A DNA stretch of 64,000 nucleotides from positions 30,721,718 to 30,785,717 of the forward strand of contig NW_026622974.1 in assembly GCF_023065955.2 (NCBI RefSeq). The letters run 5' to 3'. Of the stretch, positions 1-13,644 are shown one piece after another. The notes below the pieces were generated by a model, which saw only the letters and a list, made by a program, of their open reading frames with translations, was not told the DNA's origin and made no database searches. How positions within the stretch are numbered: position 1 is the first letter of the stretch; each line of letters begins with the position of its first letter. This stretch comes from Ursus arctos (Eukaryota; Chordata; Mammalia; Carnivora; Ursidae). The position numbers were made by a program, and so were the translations under genes.

Positions 1-3000
1 CCATCTGTTAGCTTAAACTTGAAACACGAGGAATAAACAGATAGATTCAGATAAATAGAGTCATTATTAAAGGGGAAGGAACAAAACCTAACAAAGGGGG
101 GATATTAGATTGATAGGGAAATAGAGAGGGAACATAGCATTATTTAAATATGTCTAATTTGAAAGACTGACATGGCTTGCTCTAAGAAAACTCCATACTT
201 GAGAATCAAAGCTGTATTTTAGATATGTTTATATGATTAAATATTTTCGTCTGGAATTTTCAGGGTTGCTTTACATATGCAACTGTTCTCAAGTGGTTAG
301 AGACAGCAGGCCCTCAATAAATGTTGGATGGAATGCTTCCTGACAGATTGAGAGGCTGGGGAACTTAATTTACAGCATCAACTATCCATTGAAACAACCG
401 AGCAACCCAGAATTCAATAAAGCAGAGCTGAAATGGCAAAGTAAATAAAAAAGCTTCATGTAGTTTATTCAGCATTTCAGTAACTCAGCTGTTTCTTTAT
501 GCTGATTTATTTTTCTATAGCTTCTTAGAGAGAGATATACTTCTTTATTATATTTATTAAAGGACTAGACTGTACACAGACGGGATAAGTAGAACTAACT
601 TGCTCTTAGAATTATGCCACATTGTAATTTGACTTAAATGCTCCTTAGTAGTGAGAAGGAAGGAAGGGAGGAAGGATCAAAGAAGCCCAGTGTCACATTT
701 CTCAAAGTCAGCTTGGGTGGTGGCTGGTAGGCATGGTAGTTGTCTACTCAATAGCTAGCTTCCTCCTTCCTTTCTAAAGCACTCTAGTTTGCTTTGGCAG
801 AGATGTGCTTATTCCCAGCGGGTTAATCCATGAAAGGCTTAGATTCGTTTTGCCAATATTGTTCTAAGGTTGGGCAGGGGCCAATGAAAGGTAAAAAGCA
901 ATCTTCTGAGCCTTTGATAAAGATTTGCCTCTCTGTATAAAGAGGTTGAAGCTCATGAAAGAGAGCAATTAATTTTTTTTTTTTTTAATCTTAGCCACTT
1001 GTTTCCTGCACAAAGCACTGCCAATTGAAGATACAATGTCTGGATCTGTGGTAGCCAATTTGCAACTGTGAGGCAATATTGAAAAGTTAATGCCAACATG
1101 CTAAGAATAGTGACATAGTCGGAGGAAAAGAACCTGGGTCCCTCTCGACATTGCTGAGCAGTCAAAGCAATGCTACGATGACTTTATTAGGAATATTTAA
1201 AAAGACAAGCAAGGGTTTAAGCCATTGTCATCCATACGTTCTCTTCCATGTATCTGAGCACATCCTAATTTATGGAGTGAGGAAGGGACGAGGGTCATGA
1301 ATAATTTAGAACAGCCCTATTTTTTCTTTTATCCAGAGTCGTCTTGATCTATAGGGGAGAAAATGAATGAGAAAAACTATGTTCTTTAATCTTGAACAGT
1401 TTCCTGTTATGGATGGCCTCATAATGTTGGCAAGAGTTTCATCTGTGTCTGAGTACGTAGGTGAGGGTGACCCAGAGCCTAGAGACTGGCCAGGAAGGTG
1501 TCGTTGGCTGTTGTTAAATATTGACTAGGGCTTAAAGGGGGCAGGGTGACAGGAGCAGGGCTTTGTTAGTGGGAATCATGGCACCGAGTGGGGCAGGCAA
1601 GAAGAATCTGGACAGTTACAATTATACAGTGATTTGGCATTCCCAGGAGGGTTGTAGATAGATGAGTGACAGGTGTATGTTTTTCCCCCTACAATTTTAT
1701 GTATTTGGTGTCTTCATAAATGATAGCTAGGCTACTAGATGAGCAACTGACTAGAGTGAAAAGAAAGTGAGAGAAAATTAAAACAGAAGAGTTCGTTGAT
1801 TTCTATTTAGTAAATGTTCATTGAATACAGAGCTAATGGGTAGAGTGCTTGGGGGTGGGTGGTGGTGGTGTGCACAGCAGCACAATTATTTTCAGAGTTG
1901 GACGTAGGTCTTCTGTGTGTTCTGTTCCTGGGAAACACCTGACCGACCAGATGGCTTTAGGAGCTTCCCTCCCCTCTAGCTGACAGTGTTTCAGTTTATC
2001 CACCTCCTTGCCTGTTGTCTCCTTTACTGTTTTATACTCTGAGGATCAAATCCTCAGCGTTCCTGTGCCTGCCCCAGACCCTACTTCTCATGCTGTGTGA
2101 ATTTGGATTCAGGAGAAGACTTTTAGCTAGATCAGTGTTGACTGGGAGGTGGGGGTGGTCAGAAAGGGGCTGGATAGCCTGGTTGCCTGTGCGCACCTTG
2201 CCAGACCCAGCGTGGAGCCTGTCTTTGTCTCCTGACTGCTGCTTTTCCAGCCCAGGCCCACCCAGCCTCTGTCCCATCCCAGCCTGTTCCAGACCGCATA
2301 CTGAGGAGACATCACAAATAACTGACGTACAGTCACAGCTTTGGAGCTCAGCGTTTATATGCTAGGGGCGTCACTGTTCCACCGGTGCCGAAAGAGCATG
2401 GGAAATGAATGCATAAGCATTTCCCTTCTTGGTTTTGACATAAGCTTTTATCATATAAATTTCCTTAAAATTGCAGTTGATTTAAAACATACATGCATAA
2501 TGTACATAAACATCAGGAAATGTGCTGTTAATTTAATATGGATTCTAATGAAAGCCTCCAAAATAATTTAAAGCACATTGATAATTACACATTAGACATG
2601 CTTTACTCATTACATAAAAATTGAATTAATCTTTTGATATTAGAGACCATCAGCATACAAAGAAATTAAAGTTAAGGCTAAAAAAGCTCAGAATCTTAAA
2701 TGGCTTTGGAGTGACAAGGCAACTGTTTAGAAATGTAAACATGTCAGTTGTAAGAAGAGCTGGCTCTGGTAGGAATGGTGGGTGAGACAGGGTGTAGGAA
2801 GGGCCTGGAAGAGGCAAGGTGCTTCAGAGGCTGGGCTCAGGTGAGGGCAGCCCACTGTCCCCCGCTGTGCCGCGTTCCAGATGGATGTCATCAGCCCTGC
2901 CACACCTCTTCCTGGCGCCGGGCTCTGAGTCTCGCTGTGTGGTGCAGCCGCCTTTTTCGCCTGATTGGGATTCCCGGAAGGGATCTTGAATGTCCAGGTA

Positions 3001-3109
3001 ATCCCCTAAATAGGGTGCCTCTACTTTCTGTGTGTCTCTGGATTCTTTCCACTTCTCTCCCTTCCAGCACCACTTCCTTGGCCCTGCCTGATTTATCTCA
3101 GTTAGAGTC

Positions 3110-3705
3110 CATGTTTACAGTTGCAGCCTTGCCACTTTCAAATCTAGGCTGCAGCCCAGACTCAAGTCCTCTCATTTACTGTGGGATAAATCCACAACCC
3201 TTAAAATAAGCTACAAGCTTCTCCACTGTTTGGCGCTTGCTTTCTTCTCTAGCCCATCCTGTTGTCACTATGTCCTCCACGTTCTGCCCTGCAACACATG
3301 AAATGTCTTTCACTTACTCCAATCCACCTTGCTCTCTTTCAGCTCAAGGCTTTTACGCCTGTCGTTTCTCTCTGTAGGATAGATTCTCCCAATCCTTTTG
3401 GTTTGGTTGTACCTATTCTTTTTTTTTTTTTTCTGATATAGTTTTAATACCCTTTCTGCCTTTGCTGACCGCCTCCTTAGACTAGATTAGATTCTCCTGC
3501 TGGGGGACCGTACTATTCTGTACTTTTCACAGCATTTCTGAGCCAAGTTATAATTGTTTAAGCGGTCTGTCTTCCCCGTAGGGCCTAAGCTCCATGTTTG
3601 AAGGAGAGTGCTTTTTCTCATTACTGCTCTATTTCCGGGGTTAGCACAGTGCCTGGCATGGGGTGGTGGGGTGCTTGGGGATTTTGTTGAGTGAATAAGT
3701 TTAGA
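3110..3705 (+). mobile_element. L2 LINE 3' fragment
   Basis: Reads through L2 3' landmarks in order: a ccacaacccttaaaataagc block, a cttctctagcccatcctg block, gtctgtcttccccgtaggg and the terminal cagtgcctggcatgggg and ttgagtgaataag. Heavily diverged; no functional frame. Confidence 0.7.
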
Positions 3706-4984
3706 CATGGTTTATGTGAATGTTAATCCCTGGAACAAGGTGACCAGGCTGATCTTTCATTTCTGGGGATCTACAGAAGCTCTACAGTGCCGGGAGGAGG
3801 GTCAGGAGGGCAAGATCAAAGCATCCTAGGGAAGGAGACACTAAGGCTGGATGAGTATCAGGGCTCCTGCATTTGAGGGAGCCATCTATTCATACAGTGG
3901 TTTGATGAGAATAGAATAAATGAAATGAGGAGTGACAATTTTGGATTCTCACCTATGGAACAAAAGCTAAAACTATTCAAAGTACCTTTTTTGGTTTCCA
4001 GGATCTTTTCTCAATGTAATTTTTTTTTGAATAGTTTAACCTGTAGTAAACTTTAATCTGGTCCTTATACTTAGGATTGTATTTATTTTTTGCAGGTTTT
4101 GTCTGCATTTTTAAATGCCCTGCTGTTTGTCTGTATTTGATTTTTTAGATTCTTTTAGAAATCTAAAGGTACCGTTGAGGATTCTGAATTTGATATTTGG
4201 CTCCTAAACATCTTGAAAACTTTTTTAGAATAAATTCAGTGTGGACTGAGATAGCTCTGGACTGTAATCCAGTTAGATAGCCGTGGACTGTAGTTCACAC
4301 AGGGAAAATTAATGGAGTAATATCAATTCCATTAACAAAGCAAGAGGGTAAATCAGGTAAATAGGGTAAATGGGAGTAGGCTTGTGATCCTGCAGTTCTG
4401 GTAAGCTCCAGGTGATATTGGTAGTGGTGGTCTGATGACCATAGTTTGAGTAGCAAAGGACTCTGGACTATTTTGGGGTGGAGTTTGTGAAGGGAAGGAG
4501 AAGAGATAGGTTGGTAGTTGGAGCGGGGCAAGGTGGAGAGAAAGGTTTTTTATTGTTGTTACGATAGAAGAGATGGCAACATGCTGGTACTTGGGAAGGA
4601 AGGAATTAACAGAGAGTAGAAAGTGAAGATCTGAACAGAAGAGGATAATAAAGAAACCACAGGGGCTTGGGGCCTGAAACCCAAAAGAAATACAGAGCAC
4701 GGGTGGTGGGCCTGGCCCTGGACCTCAAGCAGGGGCCGACATTTCTTCTTCTGAGACTTTTGAAGGTAGGGGTAGGTACCCTTTATTTGTGTTTTTGCTG
4801 AGTTCATTCCTGGCAGCTGTCCTTTAAAGTTCATTTTTGTTCCCTTCTCCTCCTCCAGTGTCCCTTCTTAAACCTGTCCTGTTGTTTTGTTGTTGTTTCA
4901 AACTGCTTTTGGATTTTCATTATTGCATTTCTTTGCCTGCTGCTGCCACGCTTGTCGGAGTCATCCCCACCTCCTGCTTTGGTT

Positions 4985-5080
4985 ATAGAAAAAGAAATGA
5001 GGACAGCAGAGTTCAGTAACTTGCCAAAGGTTACGTGGGTAGTAAATGGAGTAGACTTCTTGTAAAACCCTAGAACAGTG
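4985..5080 (-). mobile_element. MIR fragment
   Basis: Antisense MIR core with gaaatgaggacagcag and cttgccaaaggttacgtgg. Confidence 0.55.
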
Positions 5081-5112
5081 CCTTTCTGGTACTTCAAGGA
5101 GCTTTCTTAAAC

Positions 5113-5300
5113 CAGTGGTTCTCAAGCTGTGCTCCCCAGACCAGCTGCATCAGCATCAGCTGAGACCTTGTTAAAGTGCAGATTCTCAGAGCCCACCCAT
5201 TACATACATAATCAGAAACCCCGGGGGTAGAACCCAGCAGCCCGTGGCTTAAGAAACCCTCCAGGTGATTCTGATGAAAACTGAAGTTTGAGAACCACTG
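5113..5300. mobile_element. MER5-like non-autonomous hAT element
   Basis: Terminal inverted repeats cagtggttctcaa (5113-5125) and ttgagaaccactg (5288-5300). Flanking octamers tcttaaac and gtttaaac match at six of eight positions, as expected for an old 8-base hAT target-site duplication. No coding capacity. Confidence 0.85.
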
Positions 5301-7892
5301 GTTTAAACAAATAGAAGGGAAATATATATTCAGGAAATGTAGTAATTTCTCCAGAAAATGGGTCGGTAGAGACCTATTCATCTGCTATCCAAACCATCTG
5401 AATGACAAATCAAGAGGGATTTGTAGGCCAGCCCCTGAAAGATTTCATAATCCCAGTCGATAATATTTAACCCTGGTCACCAAAGAATTGAGAAAGTGTT
5501 TATTTAGAGCCTGATAGAGCTGAGGCAGATGGGAGAAATTAGAGAAAATGAACAAACAGTAGTAACATTAACATCACCCTAACAGCTATGTTTCATACTG
5601 TGCAGTGAAGTGTGTATATAAGTATAATAGGAATCCGAGGAGTGTGTACTGCTGATTTTTGTTCTAGGAGAACTTCTCTCTTCCCTCTTTATCCCCCTTC
5701 CCCTCTCTCCCTCCCTCCATCTTTACTTCCCACATCCCTTCCTAATAAGCACTGATATGTTCTGTCATTGAGGAGTCTGAATGTTTATTTCCAAGTATAT
5801 AAGATGTGGGGTTGTATAAGACAGCCCTTCCCCTTTCTGCAGGGGAAACATCCTTTTGAATAAATTTCAGGTAATTTTAAAGACATCTCGTAGGGGGAAA
5901 AGTTGGGGGTCAGAAATGCAAGATATTGTATCCTAAAAATCAGTAGAAGACCTTCAGTTCTGATTAAACTATACTATTTTACCAATCCTAAAAAAGTACA
6001 TGACGTAACATGGCTAAAAAGAAATATATTGCTATAAATGAATGCTAGCATGTTGCAGGCGATAAGACAAAACACATTTATTCATAAATAAAGTTTGTAT
6101 CATGCTCTTGGAACACACACACTTGCATTATATTCTAGGCCCTACTGAGAACTAAATAGCTATAACTTCAGTACAAAATGAATTTGAACGAATTCCTAAA
6201 TTGAATGTGAAGACGAAGCGAATGTCTCCGTGAAAGCAGCAGAAACCCTGCAGCAAGGTGCAGTGCTGGGGAGCGAGTACCTGTAGGGGAGGTGCCGTGC
6301 ACCTGGGACCCCCTTGGCTCTTGGGTGATTTGTGTAGTAACGCTCCTCACAAGGAGGGGCAGCATTATTCTTTTCTTATACTACAGGGAAATGGTGGTCT
6401 TTTCACTTGAGTCTCCTGTTTTGGAAACATCATTTATGTGAATTTTGCAATTTTAATTGTGTGTAAGCATGTCTTAGAGTGAATGTGAGAAATCGCATCA
6501 GAGAGCACTCAGCTGTAGGACGTGTGTGCCGTGAGGGAGACCCAGGTTGTGAGCTGTTCTCAGCCTTCAGCGAATCCGTTGTTTCACATCATCCATTATT
6601 CTGTAGTAAGCGTGTGATAATTTTTCTTGTTTTCCATCCCTCCCATTTCTCTTAGAGTCAGAGAAAAATACTGCCTGTGTGTCTTTAATACATTCAGACC
6701 ATGTCTGCCAAGTTTTATGCTTTGAAATAAACAAGGGAAAGATTGCGTCCAAAGAAAGCTGGTTCTTAATACTTGCACAAGCCTAGCTATAAAAATTCCT
6801 CATTACTCTTTTAATTAATAAGTCACATGAAGAACAAAGACTACATTGCTTTTGTGCCCTCCCTTGGTGCTGGATTCAGCAAGATCTTTCACAGAGTAGT
6901 TTTTCAAAGATATTTCTGGGCTTTGGATATTTGAATTATCACTTCTGATGAGGCTTATAAATATTTGTAGCAGAAATAATTTTCATGAGCTAAGGCAGGC
7001 TTTTCTATGTAAAATGAAATGTAGGACATGCAAAATGTCAACGTTTTATATCAGTTTGACAAGTAACCACTGGCGAAGAAGTAACTGATAAAAATTTGAA
7101 CAATGCTTCTGGTCTTTCTACATTTGATTGTATTTGAAGTTTTTCTAATTCATCAATAAAGCAGAAACCGCAGAATTTAGGCATCTTTCCTCCCTCCCAT
7201 TGTTACTCTAATAACAGATTCCTCTCCCCCGGGAATTTAGTGTAATTTGTCTATTCTTTTTGTAAAATCATATGTTTGAAAAAAAAAATGACCTTATTCT
7301 TCAACCCAGGTCATACAAATTAGATGGTATTTCTCACATTTGAATACCTAATTTTGCTAATAATTGTGCCTTTAATGACTCCGAAGTTATTTCCACCTGT
7401 GTATTTTATGAAGTGTTTATCCTCATCTGATTATTTTTTATCCTGTGAACTGCAAGGCATCTCATCATATCTGTAATTTCCAAGCAGGAGTCGGTCCAAA
7501 GTAGGCCAAGTCCACGCTGGTGGGCTGCTTTGTGTGGCTCTGCAGCTCTCTGATGTCTGGTGGGGCGAGCGGTACGGCAGGAGCTGGACCCGGAGAACCG
7601 CATGCCTCAGTGAGCTGTACTTTTCCAGTTCCTCTGAAATGTTTCTGTAAAGAAGTGCCTCGTCCGTGCACGGGTGTCTGTGATGGTGAACACAGTGATG
7701 ACAAACTTAGCCGCTTACTTACCTTTTTAACAGCAAATGCCATACAGATCTAGGCCTTTGGTACCTATAGGTCTGTGTGAAAAAGAAGAGTACCATTAAT
7801 CAGATTTGCAACTTTAAGTCTAAAATTTTATTTTTGTTTTTAAAATGTCTTTCTGAAAGGCTTTGCCTCCTTAGTGTTGGTAGACATAAGGC

Positions 7893-8082
7893 TAGAGTTC
7901 CAGGCTGTGGCCCTGAACCCTGCCCGTGCATTAGAATCAACGAGGGGGCTCTTAAAAATCCTGCTGCCCGTGTTGCCCCCCAGGCTAGTTATATCAGAAT
8001 CCCTGGGCATTGGACTGAAACATCAGTATTCTTTGACAATCTCTAGATTATTCTAAAGTACGGCCAGGATTGAGAACCACTG
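7893..8082. mobile_element. MER5-like hAT element
   Basis: Right terminal repeat ttgagaaccactg (8070-8082) is intact; the left end is degraded. Body carries gcattagaatcaacgaggg and tcagaatccctgggcattgg, typical of MER5. Confidence 0.75.
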
Positions 8083-9495
8083 GTTTAAGGCAAACATTTA
8101 TATTCTGTATGGAACTCAAATGCTCTTATTACCAGTTTTCATTGTTAATCCCACCTAGTTTTAGTTCCCTTGTGTTACTAGGGTTTTCTTTGTTGTATGC
8201 TGCAGTTCTTTATTAGAAAGAGTAGAAGACACTGGTTTTGGCTCTTAGGGGGAAAACATCTGACTAATGTCCTTTAATGTGAGATCGGAGAGCATGGAGG
8301 ACACTGGGGAGAGGGGATGGTGGGTCTGTGGGCAGCTGGGGGAAGGACTGCTCAGTTGTCTTTGTACACGTTTGCATGTGCTAGTGGGATGGGTGGGTTT
8401 GGAGTTGGGACCTTGGTGGGGGATCTTAAGCTCTTGTGTGTGAATAGTGAGCAACTATAAAATGAAAACTGGCATTTATTCCAGTCTACTTTTTTTTCTT
8501 CTGTAATGGTAAATAGTAGTAGATAGCTCCTTGTATCCTGTAAAAGCAATATCATAAGGCATTTGTTTTTAAAAATCAGGGGATACTTGTATTTCTGCTC
8601 TTCCTTCAGTATTTTTTATTTATTGTAATAGGTAGCTTATTGAACAGTTTGTATACTTTTAAAATGGATCTCCTTATGTGATTGCCATTAATTTCTGCAG
8701 TGTTGAGGGTCCTTGAGTTAGTAGTAATACTGAGCAGCCCATGAAGAGTCAAAAAGCCTCTAGAGAAAGGGGCAAGTAACATTCCTTTTGTCAACTCCCA
8801 TGTAATAGGCGACTTCCCATATAAGTTGTCTATGAAATCTTTTTGGCAATACTTCGAGGCATTTCTGAGAAACCCTATATCCGTTGATGCAGAGATGTTT
8901 TCTACAACATGATTTATAAGTAAATATTTAATTAAGAGGGCACTTAAACACATGCGTGCACACGTGCGCGCACCCCCCCCCCTTAGTCGTTTCATTATAA
9001 ACCTTGTGACAACATGGTCGTAACTTATGATTCTGATTTTAATACTGTTAACAACTTTACCAAGAATTCTTAGCTATTAAAATTACTTAAAGGATTAAGG
9101 GAATATCTTTTAGATTGTTCTGTAGTAAATACTTTTTTTCTCCAGCTACTTAAAATTTTCTGCATTTATTGGAAAGTAGCAGACACTCAGTTTTTATGGC
9201 ATGAATATCATGGAATGACTGGTTTACCAGAAGGTATCTTGGAAGTCAATAGAAGTGATGCGATTGTAACATCCATTCTGACACGTTGAAATAAAATAAG
9301 GAAAGGGCAAGGCCCAGAGCACCCTGCTGCACTGATGAATGATGCTTACCAATGCCAGGCACACAGGAGGTGCTCAGTGATTCAGAATGCACATTCCGCA
9401 ATGCGGGAAGAGAGATCCGACAAAGGGAGAGGTGTTATTGATGATGGGAAGGGTTGCTGAAGACAAATTCTGGAGGGAGATTGCTCACTGGGAAG

Positions 9496-9645
9496 AGCAA
9501 GAGGATCGGAGTTAGATGAATCTGGGTTGAGTCTCAGCTCTACCAACATTAGCTAAGTTCTCTAAGGCAGATGTAAAATGAAGATGATGAGAAGGATAGC
9601 GACAAGCAATCGAGGTTAATGGAGAATGCTTGGCACCAAGGTTCT
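9496..9645 (+). mobile_element. MIR
   Basis: Sense MIR core: gttgagtctcagctctacc, a diverged central part and gcagatgtaaaatgaag, ending near gcttggcacc. Confidence 0.6.
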
Positions 9646-9740
9646 TGACACAGGACAAAAAGTAAATATGAATTTCCTTCCTCCTTGGCCTTGATAGTCT
9701 GATGGGATTTGTCATTGATGGCTTAGCAGCAGAAGAACCT

Positions 9741-9840
9741 AATTTTTTTTTTTTTTTGGACATAAGGATTTTATTGTTTAATTCTGTCTTTCAAAGACCT
9801 GGATCTATCTGGTTTAGCAGATTATACCAGTGGGAAAGAA
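9741..9840 (-). mobile_element. Possible retrocopy 3' end (poly-A side)
   Basis: A run of about 17 T is followed at once by gacataaggattttattg. On the minus strand this is an AATAAA signal about 15 bases before a poly-A tract, as at a cleaved mRNA 3' end. Source transcript not recognised and the 5' limit is unknown. Confidence 0.4.
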
Positions 9841-10369
9841 AAGAACAGAGGCTTAAGGGTGTGTGAGAGTTTTTTCTTCCCAGCAGTAAAATTGTTCTCA
9901 GCCCCAGTCCAGTAGCACGAGTGGAAGATCCTTCGGCCCAGCAGTCTGATTTCTTCTGGGAGTAAACTGCTTAGAAAATTTTGTAGGAATTCAGCTGTTA
10001 TCCTGTTTAATTATTTTGAGAGGTACGTTAATAGAAATTGATTTTCATTTTCTATGTCTGTATGGCTACATAAAGTTCTGATCTGATTTCTGTCCTGTTT
10101 TGATTTCCCCATTGTATAATTTTCAGTGTTCTTCCACAATGGACCATACGATTTCTCTCTCCCAAAGAAACATCATCACCCCTTGACTGTTCCAAGAGCT
10201 TTCTGTGGGTTAGTTTGTCTGTCACACTTTTTTGTTTTTTTGTGTGTGTTTTTTGCCTCTGCAGTTTTTCTTAAGATACAGTAAAGACCATGTTTTAAGC
10301 AGTGGGTCGTTTTCCGCTGTCTAGGTACAGCTTACAGTCACAGTCTTTCCCATGGTGAACCCAGAATCT

Positions 10370-10800
10370 TTTGTGAGCCCTGTCCCCTACTCTCCTACAC
10401 CTCTGGTTTCCCTCTGCTCTCGCCACACATTCCCGAGCCTTGCTCAGGTCCCTGCTTCTGTGCCCTTGTTCATGCACCTCCTGGTATGAAACGCCTCCCG
10501 AATGAAAGCACTGCGATCCCCTAACACTGGTACTGTATGAAATCTTTCTGGCTTTTCCCCAGTTTGAACCAATTCCTTCGTGTTTCTCTACCAAATCACC
10601 TGTACCTCGGTACCTCTGCTTGACACTAATGCCTTTTGCCATGTAGTGTGGTAGAATTAGTTGTTGGCCTGCCTTTTTCTTAGTTCTTTGATGGTAGGAG
10701 GCATGCCAACTAGGTATATGACTTTTGGCCATATCCATGTGTTCTTACTTACCATTTGGGTCCTCCCAGCCCTTACTCCAATGCCTTTACATTGTAGCAT
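10370..10800 (+). mobile_element. Probable L2 LINE fragment
   Basis: Pyrimidine-rich sequence with L2-like blocks (gccttgctcaggtccctgc, tgcacctcctggtatg) and a 3'-like end near ccaatgcctttacattg. Very diverged, so assignment is tentative. The 147-residue minus-strand ORF over it is not gene-like. Confidence 0.4.
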
Positions 10801-12338
10801 TGAATATCGTATATGTTCTGTGAAATCATATTCTGGCAAGACAGAATATATTAAGTTTGGCTTATTTTCTCCCTGAAAAATGTGTCTTAATTTCATTTTT
10901 AATGTTGAGATTATGTTGTTCTTTTGGTCAAGTTTATTTAATTTCCTAGGCCACTGATTTTTATAATGAGTGACGGATGAATGAACCGTAATACTAAAGC
11001 TAGGCTGTACTGCTTTATAACTTGGACTCACAAGTTACACACCCCTGAGAATGGGCTTTATTTTCAGGATTATCACAATAGTAAAAGTCAGTGGAAATGA
11101 GTTCTGCTTGGTTAGCAATAAGGTGTCTACAGAAAATTGAGCTCTCCTTTTTACTAACAAGACTACATTTTAATCGTAAGTGACAGTATAATAATTGACT
11201 ACTGAGCTGTCTCTGGCTCTGCCTCTTTTTTAGAATTAAGAACATTTTTACTTTGTCTCCTTATGCTAGAGAACACACTCTACGGAATTAAGTATACGAC
11301 TTTTGGCCACATCCATATGTTCTTACAGAGTTGTCATTTGTGGCTTTACTGGCAGATAGACCATACTTAAAAAAAGAAGGTTAGCTGTGGCAATGCCTGT
11401 GTCTCCAGAATGCTGCATGTGAATGATTCTTGGTCTTCATAACAAGCCTGTAATTAGTTCATATACATAAGGCATATGACGAGCTATTATGTCATCCATC
11501 AAATGTTATATTCCATGGTGAAATGAAAGGCACCCATTCCTAAACTCAAAATTGGCCAATTATAGTCTTTCTCTATTTCTGGACTGCCTGTCAGTCTAAG
11601 GGCATTATCAATATTTCAAGTCTTGTGAGTTTTTAAAGAAAAGGGTCATCTGTGTGATTCTACAATGAAATAATCTTTTCACCTCCGAGTTTTCATGGTG
11701 CTTTTCTTGTAATGCTTTTGTAAAATTCGTTTAGCAGAAATGCCTGATTATGAGGTCAAAAAGTATTTTGTAATTTGGGAGGGAAAGGGGATATGTATTT
11801 CATGAACCAACATTTTATAATTTCTTTTTGGTACCTGCAAGATCCATTATTAGATTCCTCTTGGAGTGATATCTCTGTATGAAAAGGAGAGGTGATTTCT
11901 GATTCCTGCAAGGGTCAGTGAGGGTCCTAGAGCAGAATCCCCTCACCTGGGCCAGCAGACTTGACAGGAATTACTAGCACCCTGGGGAGAAAGACATCAA
12001 GGCTTTGCAAGGCATCCTTTGAAAGGATGATGGGTGTGTATTATGGCTTGTATTATAATATTCAGCACTTGGGAGAAACATTATCTTTAGTCACCAAAAC
12101 TGAAGATTAAAAGGGATTACATAAATGTTTTGTGTATCCTAAGACTTCGGGAAGCCTAAGTTATTTGAAGATGTATGTTTATCATTTACCTGGGAACACA
12201 TTGAACTGTTAATGATTCTGAAATAAATAAGAAGGGGGTATTGGAAGGTAGTATTGCCCCCCCATGGGTATAAATAAAATAGTATTTTAAATGATACTAA
12301 CAAAATAACGTGATTGCCTAAATTTTGTGTTTTCTTTT

Positions 12339-12557
12339 TTTTCTTTTTTTTAAGTGTCTGACTTTTTTTTAAAGACTTTATTCATTTATTTGAGAGCGAG
12401 AGACAGAGATAGCGACAGAGAGCACAAGCAGGGAGGAGAGGGAGAAGCAGGCTTGCCACGGAGCAGGGAGCTCAACGTGGAGCTCAATCCCAGGACCCTG
12501 AGATCATGACCTGAGCCGAAGGCAGACGCTTAACTGACTGAGCCACCCAGGCGCCCC
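12339..12557 (-). mobile_element. CAN-SINE (tRNA-derived, Carnivora)
   Basis: Inserted antisense to the gene. The poly-T end lies at the left and the reverse complement of the tRNA-like head (ccacccaggcgcccc) at the right. An imperfect target-site duplication, taaattttgt followed by a T-rich run, occurs at 12319 and 12558. The body has the older wording around gagatcatgacctgagccg. Confidence 0.9.
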
Positions 12558-12680
12558 TAAATTTTGTTTTCTTTTCCTCTGTTTCATAGAAAGCAATTTC
12601 CTTAGTATCTGTGATCGCCAGTAAGGCTTTAGGGTAAAACGTTGGTTCTAGCTATGCATAGTAACTATTTGATAGCTTTT

Positions 12681-12885
12681 TTTTTTTTTTAAAGATTTAT
12701 TTGAAAGATCGCGCATTCTCTCAGTGCATGCGCAGGTGGGGTGAGGGGTGGAGGGAGAGAATCCTCAGGGAGACTCCCTGCTGAGTGTGGAGCCCAACAC
12801 GGGGCTCAGTCTCAAGATTCATGAGATCATGACCTCAGCCAAAACCAAGAGTCAGACGCTCGACCAACTGAGCCACCTAAGCGCC
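12681..12885 (-). mobile_element. CAN-SINE, older type
   Basis: Antisense copy. Target-site duplication actatttgatagctttt at 12664-12680 and actatttgacagctttt at 12886-12902, one mismatch in 17. The head is diverged (gccacctaagcgcc), which suggests an older insertion. It lies about 120 bases from the preceding SINE. Confidence 0.9.
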
Positions 12886-13644
12886 ACTATTTGACAGCTT
12901 TTTAAAAAGCCTAGATTTCATGGACTGGTTTCAATATAGCAGATGTAAAAAATAATAATAATAAAATCTTGAAACCAGAACCCATGACCATGAGCCTATA
13001 CAAGGCAGGCTTTAAAAAATGTTCCAGTCAGGGGAAGGTCTTATTTCCAGAGACGCAGCTGAGGCTTAGACCATCCCTGTAGCAGTTATCTGGCTGAGAT
13101 ATCTCTCTGCTCGATCTGAACAAATGCACGTCAATTAGACAAAAATGTGCTTGAATCCTTATCAGGCAGTTCAGTGGCCACATACAGGCCACGCCTGCAA
13201 TCACAGATTTGCCAGTTGCATGGTACTTTACAAGATGGGTGTAATTTAGAGAATGGAATTGAAGTGTGAAAAAATTGGAAGGTGAATTAAAATGAGAGAC
13301 TTCTTGTTGTGCTTGTTCAGTTGTGATGTAGTAAACATTATGATTTAGGTGTGGATGCTTACGGGTAGGAAAAATTACAGGTAACTGGAAGTCAGTTTAA
13401 AAAAAACAACTTAACTGTTTCAATATAATATTGAGGATCTTCTAAAATAGCCCAAATAATCAACAAGTAAGTACTTAAATATATTTGTTCAGTACTGTGC
13501 TTGACTTCCAAGGTTGGAGAAGAAGTTTACTGGTTACATCTTGTGAGTTTATTATTTGGTTAGAGAGGCAAGATCTCCTGAGATGGACACATAGAAGGAC
13601 ACTACATATGATGTATATAGTTTCATTTGGGGTTATATTTATTG

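Noticed and set aside
2775..3209. 144-residue plus-strand ORF, Cys- and Leu-rich
   Set aside because: Partly L2; composition follows local GC content and there is no flanking exon structure.
10295..10738. 147-residue minus-strand ORF
   Set aside because: Overlaps a probable L2 fragment; no recognisable motif.
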